From: Zygnema circumcarinatum
Lineage: Eukaryota; Streptophyta; Zygnematophyceae; Zygnematales; Zygnemataceae
Direction: 5' to 3'
Length of the DNA stretch: 64,000 nt
NCBI GenBank assembly: GCA_037447605.1
Contig: CM074815.1
Coordinates: 1,508,210-1,572,209 of the forward strand
The stretch's first letter is position 1; every line of letters starts with the position of its first letter. Below, piece by piece: positions 59,401-64,000 of this stretch. Under the pieces are notes generated by a model that was given only the letters and a program-made list of their open reading frames with translations, was not told the origin of the DNA and searched no databases. The position numbers and the translations under genes were made by a program.

Positions 59401-60187
59401 AAATGCACCGTGTCACAATGCTGAAACAGCCATTGAAGATTGCTTTTCTCAGGATGGGGAGAATGTGAAAGGGGATGCACCGGAAGGTGCCTTTCTTGGC
59501 CCTCTTGAAAGATGGCAAGCGTTGAAGGGAGCTGCTGCTGGGGGGGTAGTGGAAGACGTTTGGGTGGATGATGGATTGTCAGATGTTAGTGAACCTGATG
59601 ATGCAGTCGAGGAGATAGGAGAGGAGGTAAGGAGTGTGGTGAGACAGTCGCAAGTGACTTCTGTGCCCATCATGTCAACAGAAGTCAGCCAATACTCGCA
59701 AGCGCCCCTGCAGGGAATGGCGGCTACGGTTGGGCTTTCTCCTACAGTGCTTGAAGGTGGTTTATCGGTCACTGCAGGGCAGTTTGGTTTGAGCCAAGTG
59801 AAGACTGGAAATGTTTGCAGTCGTGATGGTCAGAATGGTGCCTTTTCAGCAGAAATGGATGAATGTGAAGATATGGATGTCGATGTCGAAGGAGTTACGG
59901 AAGAGCGCAGACAGCCTCGTTGCTTTACGGAAGTGGATGTCACTGGAGGGATTCCTCCTTTGGTCGGGAGTTACAGTGACATTCCTTCATATGAAGGGGT
60001 GGACATCCCCGCAGCGCCGCCCCCACCCCCCCCTTTACCACCACCTTCACCACCTCCCCCTCCTCCTCCATCTCCTCCTCCTCCACCTCCTCCACCTCCA
60101 CTTGGCATGGAGACGCAGGAACAGGCTTTCTCACGTGTGCTCGACTCGGCAGCGTTGCCAACCATTTCTCAAACTGGTTGGGCCTGA
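56480..60187 (+). CDS. GATA-like/PHD-like zinc-finger protein with duplicated segment, intronless
   Basis: A single open frame of 1,235 residues. At about residues 114-150 is a GATA-like C4 finger (CSNCGTRDCSNWRRG ... LCNACGSRYSKG). It runs directly into a PHD-like Cys/His cluster: FCPLC, LSCHSCKRHVHAFC, YVCPDC. A 142-residue segment from ADRAIWLSCHSC to GAQGVQE (about residues 168-309) is repeated almost exactly (310-451). The second copy therefore has only the second half of the PHD-like ligands. Next come an Ala-rich helical stretch, a long Glu/Lys-rich acidic middle part, and a polyproline block (PPPPPPLPPPSPPPPPPP) just before the end. The combination suggests a nuclear chromatin or transcription protein, but I do not know an exact homologue. 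Long size without introns is unlike its neighbours. Confidence 0.85.
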   Translation: MAQRSQLHLSLPVRDAEEMTMSPVVEMPSPATAGGSLPPRKRLLANLKQNGWVSNENQWSETSSLSPLGVSCGAAEPADNPNPLPVSVSSQISGSDARPSSGHGSPLISISRPAKQCSNCGTRDCSNWRRGRKGDMDVVLCNACGSRYSKGNFCPLCSGIYPSSFDLADRAIWLSCHSCKRHVHAFCEQKAIGKSSIDQAAYVCPDCKHPKNKELSNGVLCRARSTSSSAGNGRSSGISLHPPQRKVSGGSWTAPPPVCTSASGVPPFVVEESLSPRKKRPRGPREPRFRHHDSPKVALSGDGAQGVQEADRAIWLSCHSCKRHVQSFCEQKAIGKSSIDQAAYVCPDCKHPKNKELSNGVLCRARSTSSSAGNVRSSGISFHPPQRKVSGGSWTAPPPVCTSASGVPPFVAEESLSPRKKRPRGPREPRFRHHGSPKVALSGDGAQGVQEACDGQAVPADKPSRVSSSNSFEKDLPPIDTATAKNSFGGVSPGLSMASDPPSPTAEAAAAARSAAIAAAKVASAAKERFALKAAAAAKAALRAKVALDAAAALARGEGYFIGDFRSAVGFRSRSRKGKAHANFDGGHKVDKELEEHADVERIECLGLKEGNVGRGEVGHKVVSGVLDERSEVEQMIEMTREEKKEYKKSDIVKFTEESRDRMKVEEEEIVRKCDKKEMLERENSHKDEIDDKLTKPQGRDGYMTLGQCKSSPHEPHKDLNHAGLQGQAAAAELTAVRLLAFDMEPERVASPSLNPVLHATTTGPASSAIKAETPISTNPTSLELVERKSEADGGTRNGNYFPVSATEKLEALQGEEAAHNKEDASKDREEGELQEEEQFNACVSQGDVEMKEQFEVKQQELGRVEASGIEGDDGVACTAENECKAEVLPCFTPPSVTAVLTAVAADVVALEGEAAKLQGQMEDTIPSMFTTHIEFEMVASPTPPSPSSNQQHDPALEVDPETANGLSVASPEQNAPCHNAETAIEDCFSQDGENVKGDAPEGAFLGPLERWQALKGAAAGGVVEDVWVDDGLSDVSEPDDAVEEIGEEVRSVVRQSQVTSVPIMSTEVSQYSQAPLQGMAATVGLSPTVLEGGLSVTAGQFGLSQVKTGNVCSRDGQNGAFSAEMDECEDMDVDVEGVTEERRQPRCFTEVDVTGGIPPLVGSYSDIPSYEGVDIPAAPPPPPPLPPPSPPPPPPPSPPPPPPPPPLGMETQEQAFSRVLDSAALPTISQTGWA
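56981..57832 (+). repeat. 426-bp in-frame tandem duplication inside the PHD-like gene
   Basis: Copy 1 is 56981-57406 and copy 2 is 57407-57832. They differ at only a handful of bases (for example GTGCACGCT versus GTGCAGTCT, and GTCGTGGAG versus GTCGCGGAG). The period of 426 is 142 codons, so the frame is kept. The near-identity includes third codon positions, so the duplication or gene conversion is recent. Confidence 0.97.
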
Positions 60188-62460
60188 TGATAAAGGGACT
60201 TGGTTTGGTGAGTTCCTCTCCTGATATGGACATGTTTTTGGATTTGTTCCTCAAAAGGATCCGTAAGTGTGGAAGTGAAGCTAAGCCAGCATAGAAAGCA
60301 TTTTGCAGGTTTTGCATGGAACAGTGTCTTTTCTCTTCTGCACTATAAACTTTCTGGGACCTTTAGGAAAAATAAGGAAAACAAAGAACATAAAACATGC
60401 AATATATGTCTTACAGCTCGTGTGCAAGAATAGCTCTTCTTGTACCAGGGGTAGCCGCAATATGTAAGAGGATTCTCAACGTACATGCAAGTTTTGCAAG
60501 TTTGTAACCTGTCTCTTTCTGTCTCGTTCCATCAAGGAGTCCCTCTACTTTTTAGCGGAGTAGATGGAACAAGACAAATGCACAAGATTTGCGATATGTC
60601 GCGCATTTCCCGTATTTTCATACTACTGGCTGCAGGGCCAAGTCTTTTGTCTCGAGCACAAGATTTCCTTTACTTTTATCCTCTCATGTCTCACTTTTCG
60701 CTGCTTCAGGGCATTTTACACGACGTAGATGAATTTAATGTCACAAAATGCACGCTGTAGTTTAGGCTGACCCTCAACGATGCCTCCTCATCAGTCTCAT
60801 GTTGTTGGATAGAGTGGGCATCGGCCACATGCATGCTTCGCATGGATCAGCCCGAGAGTTATGCATAATATCTGAAGTTGGTCGTTTTGGACTCAACTGC
60901 CTGTGAAGGTCTGCGTAAACTCAAGTCGTTGATTCATGAGTTGCTGTCTGCCAGAAGTTATCGACCAAGTCTGGTGATTGGAATTGTTCTTTGGAACTTT
61001 CCTTCGGGAAGATTTGACTTCGACTTTGCTTCGTCTGTGAAGTTTTGAAACTGATTATTTGACCAATTGCGTGAGATGAATGATGAATTATTTTGGAGGA
61101 GGGGGGGGGGAGGGGAGGGGGACCAGCCCTGTCCTACGATGGCGTTCGATTGGTTAGCACAAGAATTGAATGATAGGTTATCGATCACATGAGCATGAGG
61201 TTAAAATTGGTGATTTGGTCAGAAGCTGTTTGTGGCTAACCTTGTTGTTGGTCTGTTGCTGCAGATACTGAAGGGCAGTGAGGTGGCGGATGAGTCGGAA
61301 ATTGGAGTCTTTGAAGTTTGCCCTGTCCTCATCGCGAGGGTGCGGCCTCCTCAATCTCTTGCCTGCAGTTTGTATGTATCTTGGGGGTAGAGGGCAGAAG
61401 CTTTTCAGCGTGCAGCCAAATGCTGATGGGCTTGCAGGGGTTAGGATTGGAGTTAGGGGCTAATATTGTAGCTGGTACAGCTATTAGGAGGACAGGGGTT
61501 CGGTAGCTTTTTAGGACCATTACGGAGAATGATGATTGTGTTGTAGTGTGAGGAACTGCAGGCAGCCGGGTCCTTCTCTAGTTCCGAGGTTGAAGTGGGT
61601 TTGAGAAAAAGTGCAGAAAGAGGGATGGGGAAGTTGGGGTTATTGCAATCACTAAGAAGGGGGGAGCTGCAGAGCTGTTGAGAGATGAAGCTGACGGAAG
61701 TATGAGAGGGGGTAGTCAGCAAGCAGCAAAAGCAGTGCCTTTGTGTGTACAAAAACACATGTAAAGCTGTCCGAAGAGCAATGAAAGCTTTTCCTGTGAG
61801 GGCTTTTGCCCACACGTGTCCCACTTCCTCTGTTTTGTGGTTTGGCTCCATTGTCAGCACCTCCCTCTGTCTGTGTATTTCTGCCGGTTATGCAAAGGCT
61901 AAATTTGAGCAGTTGCGGTAAACCTGGTCAGATATCCTCCTTGTTGCTCTTCCTTGGTTATCCGTCTTCTCCTCTAAAGTCGTAAAAATGTGAAAAAGAA
62001 TCACTATTGCTGTGGGTTCCCAACAAAAATGGTCAGAGACAGACTTATTAGACGCTCGAATAATCTTGGTGGTATTGGTTATCCATTGTAGGACCCTTAA
62101 GCTTTTCATGGATGCCCTTCTTTGGTACGTCGTAGTTCTTTGTGCCCTCACATATGACAAGCCCAGCGTGGACTGTTTGAGCAAGTTTGACTGACAAATT
62201 TATGATACTGTAACTTGCCAAACCAAGCCCCAGAGGCCATCTGCTTCACAGGCGATAAATTCTCGCATGCTCCTACGCACCATGGCCCCATACCTTGGCC
62301 GATGCGGGCTCACATTCTGCATAGTATTCCCAGAAGATTTTTCCACTTAAGAACCATGCTGACAGGGAAGCAAAATTAACGAGCACTGACTAGTTCTTAT
62401 CACGACACCTGCAAATGCAAAGAGCTATGATTTCAGAACCAGAGTAAAGAGAAAATAAGC
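60188..62460. other. 3' flank and spacer without a recognised gene
   Basis: Short unrelated frames only. A G-run lies near 61100-61122. Stretches such as 61264-61440 look moderately coding-like (open for about 60 codons) but have no domain and no splice partner. The region may contain 3' UTR of the PHD-like gene. Confidence 0.4.
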
Positions 62461-62462
62461 GC

Positions 62463-62600
62463 CATGCCATTGCCCCCATGCCTCCATGCCCCCATGCCCC
62501 CATGCCCCCATGCCCCCATGCCCCCATGCCCCCATGCCCCCATGCCCCCATGCCGCCATGCCGCCATGCCGCCATGCCATGCCCCCATGCCGAGGAACAT
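62463..62600. repeat. (CCCCCATG)n / CCGCCATG tandem array
   Basis: About 14 copies of the 8-mer CCCCCATG, then several CCGCCATG copies. The plus-strand MPPCPHAP frame and minus-strand GAWGHGGM frame are repeat artefacts. Confidence 0.97.
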
Positions 62601-63044
62601 CGGCCGTACGGTCGTAATCCGCTCCGCTGTCCGCTTAACCTGCCATACCGTACGGTTAAAGTACCGGTTTTCAAAGAGCGGCAAATATCGGACAATATCG
62701 GCTTGCCTATCGACTGTACCGAGCCATACCGCCAAGGTGGACTCGACTGGAGGCCCGCCCCCTGCGGTCGTCGGGGGGACTAGTCCACACCTTTTAGCTG
62801 GGGGTGGGGGCAGTGCTACTGCAGCTTATTCCTGATGCGTTTGTGCCCAACTGCCCATGTCATGTCATGCCATGCCATGCACCCATGGCCTCGGACCCAT
62901 ATGGTTCATGACTCCACGGCTCATGGTCGTCGCATGCGATGTTCATTCTCAGAAAAAATGGAACAAACTTGCATATGGCAGAGGCGCCCATTGATGCATG
63001 GGTGACCATGCATCCATCATCCATGGCGCTGGCGCATGGCCCCA

Positions 63045-63080
63045 TGGCCATGGGCATGGGCATGGGCATGGTGAGCATGG

Positions 63081-63149
<69 letters not shown>

Positions 63150-63152
63150 GCA
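63045..63152. repeat. (GGGCAT)n hexamer array
   Basis: About 16 copies of GGGCAT/ATGGGC with a short interruption (GTGAGCATGGT near 63070). Together with the CATG 8-mer array and the CATG-rich stretch at 62855-62890 it makes a 700-bp CATG-rich domain. Confidence 0.97.
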
Positions 63153-63737
63153 TGCCATGCGCGGCGTGGCGGGCGGGCGCAGGGGGGCGCCGGAGCTTGC
63201 GCCACGTTGCAGGCGGCCAGCGCGATGCCCCTCCGCCCCTCCGCCCGTCGCCGGCCACGGCCCGCCGTTGCAGCGTACGGGTGCGCTGCCACGTCACGCC
63301 GCCCGCCCGCCCTCCACCGGCCCGCCCCCGCTCTGCGCTTAGGGCTCCGCCATGGTGGTCTCCCCGCGCGTGCCTGCGCCGCCCGGCAGGGCCAGCCTGG
63401 GAGGGTGGGGGGAGGCACGGGAGGAGGATTAGGGTTTGGGGGCGGGGGGAGGGTTGGCGGGGGGGTGAGGGGGCGGAGTCAGGGCTGGAGTCTGGCAGGG
63501 TGCGGGTGCAGGATAGGGTGCTGCAGGCTGAGCAGAAGGCGCAAATCCTGCAGAAGGCCGTCGAGTTTTTCAGGGCGGAGTGAGGCGGGAGGTGTATGTA
63601 TTTAGCCGACCCAGGGAAGCCTTTCAGGGAAAAGAATACACTTAGGGTGCTGTGCTCACAGCAGTTGGCAGTGCTGTTAGGTTGACCTAATCTCAAACCC
63701 TCCCATTATAACCGCCCGCGGCTGATAGATTGCTGCA
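63153..63737. other. GC-rich upstream region of the last gene
   Basis: Strongly GC-rich (about 63160-63580). A short segment at about 63498-63583 encodes RVQDRVLQAEQKAQILQKA...FFRAE in the plus frame. It looks helical and coding-like, but I cannot attach it to a start or to the gene at 63738. The Met-Gly repeat frame upstream of it is an artefact of the hexamer array. Confidence 0.35.
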
Positions 63738-64000
63738 ATGGAATTAGGAAAGGATGATACACAGCCCCGCGGGGGAACATCAGAGACGTCTGTGATTTCT
63801 GAAAAAAATGAAGTGGGCATGAGTGGCCTGGTGAACAACACTCAACAAGTAGTCGAAGGGGAGGATTTCGCGGTCAGCACTGAGGATGCTAAGGTAGGAT
63901 TTAGTGTGGATGCCGGTATGGAGGGAAGAAAGCGTTTGAAGAGAGAGAGCTCAAAAAGTCCGGATCATGCCAGTCCGAATGCCTCGAAAGAGAAGGTGCA
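63738..64000 (+). CDS. N-terminal part of an unidentified protein, cut by window end
   Basis: From the ATG at 63738 the frame is open to the last base (87 codons). It starts MELGKDDTQPRGGTSE and later contains a basic cluster EGRKRLKRESSKS that resembles a nuclear localisation signal. A possible donor (GCTAAG|GTAGGA at about 63893) lies inside but need not be used, because the frame stays open through it. Composition is hydrophilic and disordered. I do not recognise the family. It is included because it has a clear start, no stop and non-repetitive composition. Confidence 0.5.
   Translation, partial: MELGKDDTQPRGGTSETSVISEKNEVGMSGLVNNTQQVVEGEDFAVSTEDAKVGFSVDAGMEGRKRLKRESSKSPDHASPNASKEKV

Noticed and set aside
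62860..63696. 278-codon minus and 214-codon plus frames with Met-Pro or Met-Gly repeats
   Set aside because: Most of their length is the GGGCAT hexamer array and GC-rich DNA; they overlap on opposite strands.

Overview
The window is nuclear DNA from a green plant of the streptophyte lineage. Nearly all genes are split into many short exons with GT-AG introns, which rules out a prokaryote. The gene set is plant-typical: a calmodulin-binding CBP60 protein, a CHY/RING ubiquitin ligase, an NDT-type NAD carrier, an F-box protein of the At4g00755 type, a plant MYND zinc-finger protein and a UDP-apiose/xylose synthase fragment. CBP60 points to a land plant or a close algal relative. A LysM-M23 peptidase like those linked to plastid peptidoglycan would fit a bryophyte, lycophyte or streptophyte alga better than a flowering plant. 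I cannot name the species. All exon models were spliced by eye. For every complete model except the M23 gene, the exon lengths add up to a whole number of codons.

Layout. Positions 1-7.6 kb are repeat-rich intergenic DNA: palindromic units, a long CA microsatellite, degenerate dispersed repeats, a tRNA-like (SINE-like) remnant and a 2-kb nested foldback element. A truncated, frameshifted AXS first exon lies at 7.9-8.1 kb. Two tandem universal stress protein (USP) genes run on the minus strand (9.5-10.6 and 11.5-13.1 kb), followed by a nine-exon mitochondrial-carrier gene on the same strand (14.2-18.2 kb). The LysM-M23 gene starts divergently at 18.9 kb. A telomere-like, microsatellite-rich spacer precedes the CHY/RING E3 ligase gene (23.6-27.9 kb) and the F-box gene (29.1-31.1 kb).

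From 34.2 kb a MYND zinc-finger gene (minus) is head-to-head with a secreted ML-domain lipid-binding gene (plus). A large CBP60 gene (39.9-45.5 kb, minus) is divergent from NOP10 (46.2-47.2 kb, plus). A TRIC-like cation-channel gene fills 48.6-53.5 kb. After a 3-kb spacer comes an intronless 1,235-residue GATA/PHD-like protein gene with a very recent 426-bp internal tandem duplication (56.5-60.2 kb). The last 4 kb hold CATG-rich tandem arrays and the first exon of a gene that runs off the end.

The genes do not form one pathway. They are ordinary dispersed nuclear genes for stress signalling and ubiquitin ligation (USPs, CHY/RING, F-box, CBP60), organelle biology (NAD carrier, LysM-M23, TRIC-like channel), RNA modification (NOP10) and chromatin (PHD-like). 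The most unusual items are the nested foldback element, a recurring promoter module (ACGT boxes plus CCAAT) also present inside that element, the internally duplicated PHD-like gene and the LysM-M23 protein.
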